Origin: Geochorda sp036562495
Lineage (GTDB): Bacteria; Bacillota; Limnochordia; Limnochordales; Geochordaceae
Direction of reading: 5' to 3'
Assembly: GCA_036562495.1 (NCBI GenBank)
Contig: DATCKA010000020.1
Location: 1 to 52,014, forward strand
DNA: 52,014 bases
Under the pieces are notes generated by a model that had not been told where the DNA came from, did no database searches, and saw nothing but the letters and a program-made list of their open reading frames with translations. Numbering within the stretch: the stretch's first letter is position 1; the number at the start of each line of letters is the position of its first letter. This document shows positions 32,647-41,635 of the stretch, one piece after another. The translations under genes were made by a program, and so were the position numbers.

Positions 32647-33510
32647 ATGCCGGCGGCCCTGGCTCTGAGTCTGCTGGCGCGGCGGACAGCCCGGCCGTCG
32701 TTGCTCGCCGGCGGCCTGACGGCGGCCACGCGGCGGCGCCCCCTGGTGGTGGGCCTGACCGGGGGCTTCGCGTCGGGCAAGAGCACGGTGCGGGAGATCT
32801 TCCGCAGCCTGGGAGCCGCCGTCGTGGATGCCGACGCCGTGGCGCGGGAGTTGTCGGAGCCCGAGGGGCCGGTCTGGCGGGCTATCGTGGAGGCATTCGG
32901 GACCGATGTGCTGGCCGCTGATCGGCGACTGGACCGGGCGCGGCTGCGCCACCGCATCCTGGTCGACCCTGACGCCAGGCGTCGTCTCAACGCCGCCACC
33001 CACCCGGTGATCCTCTCCGAGCTGCGCCGGCGGGTGGCGCGCCTGCTGGGGCACGCACCGGGCGGTCGGGCCGGTCGGGCCGTCGCCCCCGCCGTGGTGG
33101 TGGAGGTGCCGCTGCTCTTCGAGGCGGGTGAGGCGGCCCTGAGCCTGGTGGATGCCGTGGTGACGGTTTGGGCGGACGAGCCGACGTGCATGCGGCGCGC
33201 CCGAGACCGCGGCCTCTCCGACGAGGAGGCCGCCCTCGCCATCCGGGCCCAGTGGCCGCTGGAGCGCAAGCGACGGCTGGCGGATTGGGTCGTCGACAAC
33301 TCGGGGTCGCTGCTCGAGACCCGACGGCAGGTCGAGCGAATCTGGAGGGTGTTGGGATCCCGGTGCGCATCGCCCTGGTGGCTCACGACAAGCAGAAGCC
33401 GACGATGGTCGAGCTCGCCCGCTCCTTTCGGGCGGTTCTCGAGCGGTGCGAGCTGGTGGCGACCGGCACGACCGGCAAGGTGGTGGCGGAGGCGACGGGT
33501 CTCGAGGTAG
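32647..33510 (+). CDS. coaE: Dephospho-CoA kinase
   Basis: CoaE adds the 3'-phosphate in the last step of coenzyme A synthesis. The P-loop GLTGGFASGKSTV, the acceptor-binding DADAVARELSEP, HPVILSEL, VEVPLLFEAG and RARDRGLSDEEA are typical. Two oddities: a 30-residue basic N-terminal extension before the P-loop strand, and a C-terminal tail of about 48 Trp/Arg/Ser-rich residues that is read through the start of mgsA in another frame. The family is about 200 residues long; this frame gives 287. The real protein may begin later, and a missed stop or frameshift near 33360 is possible. The mutM (fpg) gene often found between polA and coaE is absent. Confidence 0.85.
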   Translation: MPAALALSLLARRTARPSLLAGGLTAATRRRPLVVGLTGGFASGKSTVREIFRSLGAAVVDADAVARELSEPEGPVWRAIVEAFGTDVLAADRRLDRARLRHRILVDPDARRRLNAATHPVILSELRRRVARLLGHAPGGRAGRAVAPAVVVEVPLLFEAGEAALSLVDAVVTVWADEPTCMRRARDRGLSDEEAALAIRAQWPLERKRRLADWVVDNSGSLLETRRQVERIWRVLGSRCASPWWLTTSRSRRWSSSPAPFGRFSSGASWWRPARPARWWRRRRVSR

Positions 33511-33767
33511 CGCGGATGCAATCGGGTCCGCTGGGCGGCGATCAGCAGATCGGGGCCGAGGTCGCGGCCGGCCGCATCGACGCCGTCATCTTCCTGCGGG
33601 ACCCGCTCACGGCCCAGCCCCATGAGCCCGACATCAGCGCACTCATGAGGGTTTGCGACGTCCACGACGTGCCACTGGCGACCAATGCAGCGACCGCGGC
33701 GCTCATCCTCACGGCCCTGGGGCAGCGGCTGGGCCTCTCCGATCCATGCGCTCGCCACACCGGCTGA
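33363..33767 (+). CDS. mgsA: Methylglyoxal synthase
   Basis: The 134-residue enzyme turns dihydroxyacetone phosphate into methylglyoxal, a bypass of lower glycolysis. It follows MgsA throughout: RIALVAHDKQKPTMVELA, LVATGTTGKVVAEATGL, SGPLGGDQQIGAEVA, the catalytic aspartate in IFLRDPL, HEPDISALMRVCDVHDVPLATN. Length equals the Bacillus enzyme (137). The GTG at 33363 is inside the 3' part of the coaE frame. GGAGGGTG upstream supports this start. Its end overlaps the next gene by 22 bases. Confidence 0.93.
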   Translation: MRIALVAHDKQKPTMVELARSFRAVLERCELVATGTTGKVVAEATGLEVARMQSGPLGGDQQIGAEVAAGRIDAVIFLRDPLTAQPHEPDISALMRVCDVHDVPLATNAATAALILTALGQRLGLSDPCARHTG

Positions 33768-34321
33768 CCCCCGGCGCGGCTGCGGCCGTGCTGGCCATCC
33801 TGGCCCTCGCCGTGTGGACCGCCGTCAACGTCCGCACGGTGCTGCGCTGGTGGTACCCCATCTACTACCAGGAGCCCATCGTGCGGTGGGCCGTGGCCCA
33901 TGGGCTGGACCCGTGGCTCGTCGCGGCGGTCGTGCGGGTCGAGAGCAACTTCCGGCCCCTGGCGACATCGCCTCGCGGCGCCCGGGGGCTGATGCAACTC
34001 CTGCCCGATACCGCCCGGTGGGTCTCGTCGCGATTGGGAGAGGATCACTTCTTCGAGGACCTCCTCTACGACCCGGAGACCAACGTGCGGCTGGGCACCT
34101 GGTACCTGGCCGACCTGCTGCGGGAGTTCGACGGGCGGGTGCCAGTGGCGCTGGCTGCCTACAATGCCGGCAGGGGCACGGTCCAGCGCTGGCTCGCGGA
34201 CGAGACGTGGGACGGCAGCGAGCAGCGCCTCGACGTCGTGCCTTACGGCGAGACTCGCCGGTTCGTGGCCAAGGTGCTGCGTTGGTGGCGGATGTACCGA
34301 TGGCTGTACGCTGAATGGTGA
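33746..34321 (+). CDS. Lytic transglycosylase (SLT domain)
   Basis: This 191-residue protein has an N-terminal membrane anchor (AAAAVLAILALAVWTAVNV) and a soluble SLT domain that cleaves peptidoglycan glycan strands to 1,6-anhydro products. The catalytic glutamate is in AAVVRVESNFRP. Then follow the family phrases SPRGARGLMQLLPDTARWV, DPETNVRLGTWYL and ALAAYNAGRGTVQRWL. It is similar to the YjbJ-like transglycosylases that lie beside coaE in several Bacillota. The gene overlaps mgsA and is followed closely by the nicotinate phosphoribosyltransferase gene. A role in wall remodelling or sporulation is inferred. Confidence 0.88.
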   Translation: MRSPHRLTPGAAAAVLAILALAVWTAVNVRTVLRWWYPIYYQEPIVRWAVAHGLDPWLVAAVVRVESNFRPLATSPRGARGLMQLLPDTARWVSSRLGEDHFFEDLLYDPETNVRLGTWYLADLLREFDGRVPVALAAYNAGRGTVQRWLADETWDGSEQRLDVVPYGETRRFVAKVLRWWRMYRWLYAEW

Positions 34322-34347
34322 CGGCTGGAAACGGCGGTGAAGGGGTC

Positions 34348-35421
34348 ATGCTGCAGTCGGAACGGGACGTGAAGGCGCTTCGGCCGGACCCGGCTCGGAT
34401 CCTCTTCTCGGCCCAACACGACGAGATCCTCCAGGGCCACACGGCGGACATGTACTTCGTGCGCACGCTGCAGGTGCTGCGCGCCGAGGGCAAGGCGGAC
34501 ACCCCCGTGGTGGCCGAGATCTTCCCGCGGGGCGAAGGAGTGCTGGGGGGCGTGGAGGAGGCCCTGCGCCTGCTGAGGAGCCGGCCTCCCGAGCTGGGCC
34601 CGATCGAGGTCTGGGCCATGGACGAGGGCGAGCGCTTCGGGCCCAAGGAGGTCGTCATGCGCATCCACGGCCCGTACAGCGCCTTCGGGCTGTACGAGAC
34701 GGCCATCCTGGGCATCCTGGCCCAATCGAGCGGCTGGGCCACCGCGACCCGCAAAGCCGTGGAGGCGGCGCGGGGCAAGCCGGTCATCCTCTTCGGCGCC
34801 CGGCACGTGCACCCCGCCGTGGCCCCGGTGCTGGAGCGGGCGGCGCTGGCCGCCGGGGCGTCAGGGGCGGCGTGCATCCTGGGCGCCAAGCTGTACGGGC
34901 AGGAGCCCGTCGGCACCGTACCGCACGCCCTCATCCTGATCCTGGGCGACACCGTGACGGCGGCGCGTGCCTATCATCGCCACGTCGAGCCGGAGGCGCC
35001 CCGCATCATCCTGGTGGACACATACAAGGACGAGGCCGAGGAGTCGCTGCGGGTCGCCGAGGCCCTGGGCGACGCCCTCGACGGCGTCCGTCTGGACACG
35101 CCGGGGGAGCGGGGCGGGGTGACTCCCGACCTGGTGGCCGAGGTGCGAGCCCGTCTGGATCAGGCGGGCTTTCGCCACGTGCGAATCTTCGTCTCGGGCG
35201 GGTTGACGCCGGAGCGTATCGCCCAACTGGCGGACGCGGGCGCGGACGCCTTCGGGGTGGGCAGCTACGTCTCGTCGGCTCCGCCCATCGACATGACCAT
35301 GGACATCAAGGAGATCGAGGGGCGGCCCGTGGCCAAGCGGGGGCGCATCCCGGGCATCCAGCACAATCCGCGCTTGCGGCTGCGCATCGGCAGGAATGGT
35401 TCGCAACGCATCGAACCGTAG
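34348..35421 (+). CDS. pncB: Nicotinate phosphoribosyltransferase
   Basis: The 357-residue enzyme makes nicotinate mononucleotide from nicotinate and PRPP in NAD salvage. It has the short archaeal/Thermoplasma-like layout: GHTADMYFVRTLQVL, AEIFPRGEGVLGGVEEAL, GPYSAFGLYETAILGILAQSSG, FGARHVHPAVAPVLERAAL, LVDTYKDEAEESLRVAEAL, FVSGGLTPERIAQL and DAFGVGSYVSSAPPIDMTMDI. The ATG at 34348 is favoured by GGCGGTGA upstream; an ATG at 34315 would overlap the previous stop and lacks a ribosome binding site. It closes the polA run. Confidence 0.88.
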   Translation: MLQSERDVKALRPDPARILFSAQHDEILQGHTADMYFVRTLQVLRAEGKADTPVVAEIFPRGEGVLGGVEEALRLLRSRPPELGPIEVWAMDEGERFGPKEVVMRIHGPYSAFGLYETAILGILAQSSGWATATRKAVEAARGKPVILFGARHVHPAVAPVLERAALAAGASGAACILGAKLYGQEPVGTVPHALILILGDTVTAARAYHRHVEPEAPRIILVDTYKDEAEESLRVAEALGDALDGVRLDTPGERGGVTPDLVAEVRARLDQAGFRHVRIFVSGGLTPERIAQLADAGADAFGVGSYVSSAPPIDMTMDIKEIEGRPVAKRGRIPGIQHNPRLRLRIGRNGSQRIEP

Positions 35422-35481
35422 GACTAACCCCCGGGGCATCGAGCGGCTTTGGGGGCAAGTCAGACGAGGGAGGCGACTGCG

Positions 35482-37341
35482 ATGCGGTGGCGATTGGCCG
35501 CGTTGGTGCTCTTGGCCGCGGCGGTCGCGGCGCTGCCGGCGGCGGCTGCCACGTACGAGACGGCCATCTTTCAAGAGCCGACCACGCTCAACGTGTTCGC
35601 GGGCCTAGGCCCACAGGCCACGGTATGGAACTCCTACGTCACCTACGGGGTCTACTACGCGCCCCTTTTCACCAACGCCCCTCCGACCTTCGCGTGGGTG
35701 CCGGCGCTGGCCCGCGACGTGCCGACCCCCTTCAAGGAAGTGACCGTTAACGGCCAGACCTTTTACACCTCGGACGTCGAGATCCGGGGCGGCATCCGCT
35801 GGGCGGACGGGTCGCTGCTGACGGCTGACGACGTGGTCTTCACCTACCAGACGCTGCTGACCTTCGATCCCAACAAGCTCGGCGGCAACTGGCCGTCCTA
35901 CGCCAATCCGGACGTGCTGGCCCGGGTGGAGAAGCTCAACGATTACGCCGTGCGCTTCTACCTCAAGAAGCAGCCCGGCCTGGCCGACTGGCAGTACGGC
36001 ATCCTGCAGGCGCCCATCGTGCAGAAGAAGACCTGGGAGCCCATTGTGCAAAAGGCCCTGGCCAGTGAGGACCCGGTCCGGACGTTGCACGCTGCCGAGG
36101 TCACGCCCGATGCCATCGGCGGCTTCAGGTTCGGCCGATGGGAGCGGGGCGCCTTCTTCGAGAACGTGGCCAACCCCCTGAGCTCCTTCAAGGGCGAGGT
36201 CACGGAGTTTTATCCCAACGGGGCCGTGCGGGTCACCAACCCGCGCACCAACTGGACCTGGGCGTCCAAGGATCCGGCGCCCGAGGGCCAGCCCGATCTG
36301 CGGGTCGAAGAGGGGCCCTTCGTCGACAACGTCGTCTACCGCATCTACCAGAACCAGAACGCGGCCATCCTGGCGTTGCTGCGCGGCGAGGTCTCCTACA
36401 TCTTCAACTCGCTGGGGCTCCAGCGGGGCTTCGAGCAGCAACTCCGGGCCAACCCCAACGTGGAGATCATCCGCAACAATACAAACGGCTTCCGGTACGT
36501 GACCTTCAACATGCGCCGCGAGCCCTTCAACATCCCCGAGTTCCGCCAGGCGCTCGCGACGCTCATCGACCGGGAGTTCGTCACCCGTGACATCCTGCAG
36601 GGTGTGGCCTTCCCGCTGGCCAGCGTCGTGCCGCCGGGCAACGCGTACTGGTACAACCCGGAGGTCACGGTCTGGGGTCAGGGGATGACCCGCGGGCAGC
36701 GGATCCAGGCGGCCGTGGAGCTCCTCAAGAAGGCTGGCTTCTCCTGGCGGCGTGAGCCCGTCGTGCGCGACGCCGCGGCGGATGACTACACGCCCGGCGA
36801 GGGCCTGATCATGCCCAACGGCCAGCCCGTGCAGCCCTTCGAGATGCTGGCGCCGGCTCCGGGCTACGATCCGCTGCGTGCGACCTTCGCCCTGTGGATC
36901 GAGCGGTGGGCGCAGGAGATCGGCATCCCGCTCCGGGCTCGCCTGACCGACTTCAACACCATCTCGACCAAGGCCTATGACGAGCAGGACTTCGACATGT
37001 TCATGCTCGGCTGGAGCCTGTCCCTCTATCCCGACCACATCTACTACTTCTTCCACTCCAGCCAGGCTGGTCCGGGCGGCTTCAACGCTGGCGGCTACAA
37101 CAACCCCGAGTTCGACCGCATCGCAGAGGCCCTGCTCGACGCCAAGACGCTGGAGGAGGCCCGGGAGCTGGCATTCAAGGCGCAGGAGTACCTGGCACGG
37201 GACGTGCCGTACATCGTCCTGTTCGACACGCCCGTGATGGAGGCGTACCGCCGGGACCAGATCCAGTACCAGTTCACGCAGGTGCTGGGTGGCCTGCAGT
37301 ACGTCTACGGGGTGCCGGCGACGGTGAAGGCGATGAGATAG
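35482..37341 (+). CDS. Family 5 solute-binding protein of an ABC importer
   Basis: The 619-residue extracellular binding protein belongs to the SBP_bac_5 family for peptides, nickel or oligosaccharides. Residues 1-22 are a signal peptide (ALVLLAAAVAALPAAAA); no lipobox cysteine is seen. The mature part shows EPTTLNVFAGLG, the family phrase IRWADGSLLTADDVVFTYQTLL, FNIPEFRQALATLIDREFV and a late FDMFMLGWSLSLYPDHIYYF. GAGGGAGG upstream of the ATG at 35482 supports the start. It is the first gene of a seven-gene importer cluster. The ATPase partners look partly like archaeal beta-oligosaccharide systems, so peptide is not the only likely substrate. Confidence 0.9.
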   Translation: MRWRLAALVLLAAAVAALPAAAATYETAIFQEPTTLNVFAGLGPQATVWNSYVTYGVYYAPLFTNAPPTFAWVPALARDVPTPFKEVTVNGQTFYTSDVEIRGGIRWADGSLLTADDVVFTYQTLLTFDPNKLGGNWPSYANPDVLARVEKLNDYAVRFYLKKQPGLADWQYGILQAPIVQKKTWEPIVQKALASEDPVRTLHAAEVTPDAIGGFRFGRWERGAFFENVANPLSSFKGEVTEFYPNGAVRVTNPRTNWTWASKDPAPEGQPDLRVEEGPFVDNVVYRIYQNQNAAILALLRGEVSYIFNSLGLQRGFEQQLRANPNVEIIRNNTNGFRYVTFNMRREPFNIPEFRQALATLIDREFVTRDILQGVAFPLASVVPPGNAYWYNPEVTVWGQGMTRGQRIQAAVELLKKAGFSWRREPVVRDAAADDYTPGEGLIMPNGQPVQPFEMLAPAPGYDPLRATFALWIERWAQEIGIPLRARLTDFNTISTKAYDEQDFDMFMLGWSLSLYPDHIYYFFHSSQAGPGGFNAGGYNNPEFDRIAEALLDAKTLEEARELAFKAQEYLARDVPYIVLFDTPVMEAYRRDQIQYQFTQVLGGLQYVYGVPATVKAMR

Positions 37342-37357
37342 GGCGCCATACGCCCTC

Positions 37358-37386
37358 GGGGCCGCCCCATGACTCGGGGCGGCCCC
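37358..37386 (+). promoter_or_regulatory. Intra-operon hairpin after the binding-protein gene
   Basis: A perfect 11-bp stem GGGGCCGCCCC/GGGGCGGCCCC with a 7-base loop lies 17 bases past the stop of the binding-protein gene and before the permease gene. It has no T run. Such hairpins often stabilise or partly terminate the message so that the binding protein is made in excess. Confidence 0.65.
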
Positions 37387-37413
37387 TCCGCGCCTTGTGG
37401 GGAGGCCAGGCAT

Positions 37414-38595
37414 TTGCTCAGATTCATCGGGATTCGGCTGGTGCAGGCCGTCGTCACCTTGCTGGTCTACATGACGGTCACCTACTGCATCCTCCAGGCC
37501 ATGCCTGGCGATGTGACGATCCTCTTCACGCAAAACCCCAGGATCACCGCCGAGGTGCGCCAGGAGCTGGCGCGCCGGCTGGGGCTCGACCAACCCTGGT
37601 ACCTGCAGTACCTCAACTACCTCAAGAACGTCTTCACCGGTAACCTTGGGGTCTCGTTCACGCAATACCCCCGGCCCGTGTGGGACATCATCGTGGAGCG
37701 GCTGCCACGCACGGTCGTGCTCTTCTTGACGGCCAACGTCGTCTCTTTCTACATAGGCTTCCTGCTGGGGCGCTTCGTGGCGTGGCGCCGGGGTAGCCGC
37801 TTCGACTACGTGACCACGGCGGTGGGGGTCACCTTTTGGACCGCCTTCTATCCGCTGCTCGGCCTCATCATGATGTGGCTGTTCGCCTACACGCTGGGGT
37901 GGCTGCCGCTCAATCAGTTCATCTCGCCCTCGGTCTGGCGTGACGCGCCCCTCTCCAGCAACGACGTCTTCACGCTGATGCTCGTCAACCTGGGTCTGTT
38001 GGTGCTGATGCTGCTGGCGGGGTACGGTCTGGCGCTGCCCCGGATCGGTACGGTGAGCGGGCGGCTTCTCATGCAGGCGGGGTTGTGGGGTGGAGGCCTG
38101 CTGGCCTCGCTGGCCTGGTGGTGGCAGTCGGGGCTGAGCCGCTACGCCCTCGACATCGTGTGGCACATGGTGCTGCCCGTGGTGACGCTCGCTCTCGTCA
38201 ACTTCGGCGGCACGATGCTGTTGATGCGCGACTCGATGTTGGAGACCATCCGCGAGGATTACGTCATGGCAGCCCGGGCCAGAGGGCTGCCTGAGCGGAC
38301 CGTCCGGGACCGCTACGCGGCGCGTACGGCCATCCTGCCGGTCATCACCAGCTTCGCCCTCAACATCGGCTTCGTCGTCAGCGGCGGCATCGTCACGGAG
38401 ACCGTCTTCTCGTGGCCGGGCATCGGCCTGACGCTGCTCGAGGCCGCCCGCCTGTTCGACTACCCGCTGGCGACCGGCGCCTTCGCCTTCACTGGCATAT
38501 TCGTGGTCGTGGCGCACATCGTCGCCGACATCCTGCACGCCCTGATGGACCCGCGCCTGCGCATCGTGGGCGGCGAGGTCACGGCCGCAGAGTAA
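37414..38595 (+). CDS. ABC importer permease, DppB/OppB type
   Basis: The 393-residue inner-membrane permease has about eight hydrophobic segments. The N-terminal OppB signature is present (LRFIGIRLVQAVVTLLVYM, MPGDVTILFTQ, LGLDQPWYLQYLNYL). The EAA-like coupling loop reads YVMAARARGLPERTVRDRYAAR, followed by TETVFSWPGIGLTLLEA. It is longer than usual (about 310-330) because of an extra pair of membrane segments and a loop at about residues 190-240. The TTG start follows GGGGAGG. Confidence 0.9.
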   Translation: MLRFIGIRLVQAVVTLLVYMTVTYCILQAMPGDVTILFTQNPRITAEVRQELARRLGLDQPWYLQYLNYLKNVFTGNLGVSFTQYPRPVWDIIVERLPRTVVLFLTANVVSFYIGFLLGRFVAWRRGSRFDYVTTAVGVTFWTAFYPLLGLIMMWLFAYTLGWLPLNQFISPSVWRDAPLSSNDVFTLMLVNLGLLVLMLLAGYGLALPRIGTVSGRLLMQAGLWGGGLLASLAWWWQSGLSRYALDIVWHMVLPVVTLALVNFGGTMLLMRDSMLETIREDYVMAARARGLPERTVRDRYAARTAILPVITSFALNIGFVVSGGIVTETVFSWPGIGLTLLEAARLFDYPLATGAFAFTGIFVVVAHIVADILHALMDPRLRIVGGEVTAAE

Positions 38596-38614
38596 AGGTG
38601 GACCTAGAGGCGTC

Positions 38615-39571
38615 ATGGCACGTGCAGCGATTCCAGCAGGACCGGGCGCCGTTCCCGTCAACCTGTGGCAGATCCGGTGGCGGCTGTGGCGGCGCGGCTT
38701 CCGAGAGAACTTCCAGGTCTTCTGGTCAAGCCGCATCGGGCCGCTGGGCCTGGGGATCATCGTCTTCTTCGCACTCTTCGCCCTGGCCCATCCCATCTTG
38801 ATGGCGACGGTCTGGCCGGCCTCCATCTACGACCCGGTGGTCGGCTACGACCCGATGCTCATGCATCCATCGCCACCGACGAAGGGCCATCTTCTGGGCA
38901 CCGATCCCTACGGTCGCGACATCCTGAGCCAGTTGATGTACAGCACTCGGTGGGAGTTCGTGCTGGGAGTGGTCTCGGCGGCCATCAGCGTGATCATCGG
39001 GACCACGGTGGGCACGGTCTCCGCGTACTTCGGCGGGTGGGTCGACACCCTCTTCATGCGGCTGGCTGACCTGTTGTTGCTCTTCCCGTTCATCGCGTTC
39101 TTGCTGGTGCTGAGCGCGCTGTTCGAGATCGACCTCTTCGACCTGGCCATCATCATCGGACTCTTGTCGGGCTTCGGAGGCATCACCATCATCATCCGGG
39201 CTCAGGCGCTGTCGGTCGTGGTGCGGCCCTACGTCGAGGCGGCACGCCTGGCGGGTGGGAGCCCCTGGTGGGTCATCCGCAAGCACATCATCCCCAACGT
39301 GATGCCGCTGTCGTTCCTCTACATGATGTTCAACGTGACGAGCGCCATCCTGTCGGAGGCCACCCTGTCATTCTTCGGGCTGCTCAACGTACGCAACAGC
39401 TGGGGGCTGATGATCAACACCGCGGAGAGCGCCGGCTACCTCCTGATGTTCGACCAGTACTGGTGGCTGTGGGTGCCGGCAGGGCTCTCCATCACGCTCT
39501 TGTGCGCCGCGTTTTACCTGGTGGGCCGAGGGCTCGACGAGGTCGTCAACCCGCGGCTGCGGAAGAGGTGA
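38615..39571 (+). CDS. ABC importer permease, DppC/OppC type
   Basis: The 318-residue second permease has the family's N-terminal anchor (LGLGIIVFFALFALAHPIL), the extracytoplasmic HLLGTDPYGRDILSQLMYSTRWE signature, five further helices and the coupling loop YVEAARLAGGSPWWVIRKHIIPN. It pairs with the preceding permease to form the channel. The gap to that gene is 19 bases, with AAAGGTGG as a ribosome binding site. Confidence 0.92.
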   Translation: MARAAIPAGPGAVPVNLWQIRWRLWRRGFRENFQVFWSSRIGPLGLGIIVFFALFALAHPILMATVWPASIYDPVVGYDPMLMHPSPPTKGHLLGTDPYGRDILSQLMYSTRWEFVLGVVSAAISVIIGTTVGTVSAYFGGWVDTLFMRLADLLLLFPFIAFLLVLSALFEIDLFDLAIIIGLLSGFGGITIIIRAQALSVVVRPYVEAARLAGGSPWWVIRKHIIPNVMPLSFLYMMFNVTSAILSEATLSFFGLLNVRNSWGLMINTAESAGYLLMFDQYWWLWVPAGLSITLLCAAFYLVGRGLDEVVNPRLRKR

Positions 39572-39577
39572 AGCGGA

Positions 39578-40615
39578 TTGCCCCTCCTCAAGATCGAGGA
39601 CCTCGAGATGCAGTACACGACCCGGCGGGGGCCCATCCGCGCGGTCGTCGACGCCAACCTGGCGTTGGAGCCCGGCGAGTCGCTGGGGATCGTGGGGGAG
39701 TCGGGGTCGGGCAAGACGTCGCTTGCCATCTCCATCATGAAGCTGCTCCCCGACAACGCCCGCATCGTCCGGGGCCACATCTACCTCGACGGGCAGGACC
39801 TGGTGCCGCTCCCCGAGAGCCGGATGCGCCGGGTCCGCTGGCAGCAGGTGTCGATGATCTTTCAGGCCGCGATGAACTCGTGGAACCCGGTCTATACCGT
39901 GGGCGACCAGATCGTGGAGGTCATCCAGACCCACGATCCCAAGGTGAGCCGCCAGCAAGCCCGGGAGCGCATCGCAGAGCTCTTCCACATGGTGGGCCTG
40001 CCGCCGGAGCGCATGGATCACTATCCGCATGAGTACAGCGGCGGCATGAAGCAGCGGGCCGTCATCGCCATGGCCCTGGCCTGCCAGCCTCGTCTGGTCA
40101 TTGCCGACGAGCCCACGACCGCCCTGGACGTCATCGTGCAGGAGCGCATCCTGCAGCAGCTCGACGCCATCCGCCGTCGGCTGGGCATGACGATGATCTA
40201 CATCTCCCATGACGTGGCCGTCATCGCCGAGGTGAGCGACCGGGTAGCGGTCATGTACGCGGGGCGCATCGTCGAGGTGGGACGCGCCGCCGACATCTTC
40301 AAGCGTCCGCGCCATCCTTACACCGGCGGCCTCATGGCGTCGTTCCCCACGCTGACGGGCCCCAAGCGGACCCTGGTCACCATCCCAGGGGAGCCTCCCA
40401 ACCTGCTGGCACCGCCATCGGGCTGCGCCTTCCACCCGCGCTGCCCGTACGCCACCGAGCGCTGCCGGACCGAGGTGCCGCCTCTGGACGCGGCGCCGGG
40501 TGACAGCAGCGGACACCGGGTGGCCTGCTGGCACCCGTTGAGCGGGCAGGACGTGCGGGCCGACTTCGAGGCCTGGGCGGCGGCGATGGCCAGCGCAGGG
40601 GGGGCAGGGCGATGA
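39578..40615 (+). CDS. OppD-type importer ATPase, first copy
   Basis: This 345-residue ATPase has Walker A GESGSGKTS, Q-loop MIFQAAMNSWNPVYTVGDQI, signature YSGGMKQRAVIAMALA, Walker B LVIADEPTTALD and switch ISHD. The Q-loop phrase QAAMNSWNP is the type found in archaeal and thermophile beta-oligosaccharide importers rather than in classical DppD. The oligopeptide-type C-terminal tail has the cysteine cluster CAFHPRC, then ERC and VACW, which in OppD/DppD relatives can hold a [4Fe-4S] cluster. The TTG start follows AGAGGTGA. It overlaps the next gene in an ATGA junction. Confidence 0.93.
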   Translation: MPLLKIEDLEMQYTTRRGPIRAVVDANLALEPGESLGIVGESGSGKTSLAISIMKLLPDNARIVRGHIYLDGQDLVPLPESRMRRVRWQQVSMIFQAAMNSWNPVYTVGDQIVEVIQTHDPKVSRQQARERIAELFHMVGLPPERMDHYPHEYSGGMKQRAVIAMALACQPRLVIADEPTTALDVIVQERILQQLDAIRRRLGMTMIYISHDVAVIAEVSDRVAVMYAGRIVEVGRAADIFKRPRHPYTGGLMASFPTLTGPKRTLVTIPGEPPNLLAPPSGCAFHPRCPYATERCRTEVPPLDAAPGDSSGHRVACWHPLSGQDVRADFEAWAAAMASAGGAGR

Positions 40616-41622
40616 ACGCGGTGACCGGGACGGCCCCGGCAGCGCAGGCGGTCAAGACGCTGATCGAGGTCGAGGACCTGCGCAAGCTCTATCCGGTTAG
40701 GTCGGGCTGGCTGCGGCGGGCCCACCTCTTCGTGCACGCCGTCGACGGCGTCAGCTTCCAGATCCGGGAGGGCGAGGTCTTCGGGCTGGTCGGCGAGTCC
40801 GGCTGCGGCAAGACCACCACGGGTCGGCTGCTGCTGCGGGCCACGCTGCCGACCTCGGGGCGTGTGGTGATGGACGGGGTCGACATCGCCCGGCTCGAAG
40901 GCCCCGAGCTGGTCGCCTTTCGGCGCCAGGCCCAGATGATCTTCCAGGATCCCTACCAGTCGCTCAACCCGCGCATGACCGTCTTCGACATCCTCTCGGA
41001 GCCGCTGGCGGTCCACGGCATCGGCAACCTGGCCGAGCGGGAGCACCGGGTGGCGGAGATGCTGGAGCGGGTGGGGCTGACGCCGCCGTCGACCTTCGAG
41101 TTCCGATTTCCTCACGAGCTGTCGGGGGGGCAGCGCCAGCGCGTCGCCATCGCCCGGGCGCTGATCCTGCAGCCCCGCTTCGTGGTGGCCGATGAGCCCA
41201 CCTCGATGCTGGACGTCTCGATTCGCTCAGGCATCATGAAGCTGCTCCTGGACCTCAAGGAGCAGCTGGGCATGACCTATCTCTACATCACCCACGACCT
41301 CGCGGTGGCCCGGTACCTGTGCGACCGCATCGCGGTCATGTACCTCGGCAAGATCGTGGAGCTGGGGCCTGCCGAAGAGGTGATCCGGCATCCCATCCAC
41401 CCCTACACCAAGGCCCTGGTGGCCGCCAACCCGGTGCCGGATCCGGAAGCCCCCAAGGCGCCCATCGAGATCAAGGGCGGGGTGAGCAAGCCGGTCAACC
41501 CGCCGCCTCGGTGCCGGTTCTTCGAGCGTTGCCCCATCGCCACCGAGCGGTGTCGCCAGCAGGACCACCCGCCCCTCGAAGAGAAGGCCCCGGGTCACTG
41601 GGCGGCCTGCTACGAGGTCTAG
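40612..41622 (+). CDS. OppF-type importer ATPase, first copy
   Basis: The 336-residue partner ATPase shows Walker A GESGCGKTT, Q-loop MIFQDPYQSLNPRMTVFDIL, signature LSGGQRQRVAIARAL, Walker B FVVADEPTSMLD and switch THD. The C-terminal cysteine tail is CRFFERCPIATERC and WAACYEV. With the preceding OppD-like gene it forms the heterodimer expected for this importer. The Met in SMLDVS and the preceding PTS follow the same archaeal-like subgroup as its neighbour. The ATG overlaps the stop of the upstream gene. Confidence 0.93.
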   Translation: MNAVTGTAPAAQAVKTLIEVEDLRKLYPVRSGWLRRAHLFVHAVDGVSFQIREGEVFGLVGESGCGKTTTGRLLLRATLPTSGRVVMDGVDIARLEGPELVAFRRQAQMIFQDPYQSLNPRMTVFDILSEPLAVHGIGNLAEREHRVAEMLERVGLTPPSTFEFRFPHELSGGQRQRVAIARALILQPRFVVADEPTSMLDVSIRSGIMKLLLDLKEQLGMTYLYITHDLAVARYLCDRIAVMYLGKIVELGPAEEVIRHPIHPYTKALVAANPVPDPEAPKAPIEIKGGVSKPVNPPPRCRFFERCPIATERCRQQDHPPLEEKAPGHWAACYEV

Positions 41623-41635
41623 GGGGGAGACGCCC

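Noticed and set aside
31446..33758. Open frame of 770 codons on the minus strand opposite polA, coaE and mgsA
   Set aside because: It spans three well-recognised genes on the other strand and carries no motif.
35605..38826. Open frame of 1073 codons on the minus strand opposite the importer genes
   Set aside because: It runs antisense through the binding protein and permease genes and has the composition of a shadow frame (His, Gln, Asp and Arg rich).
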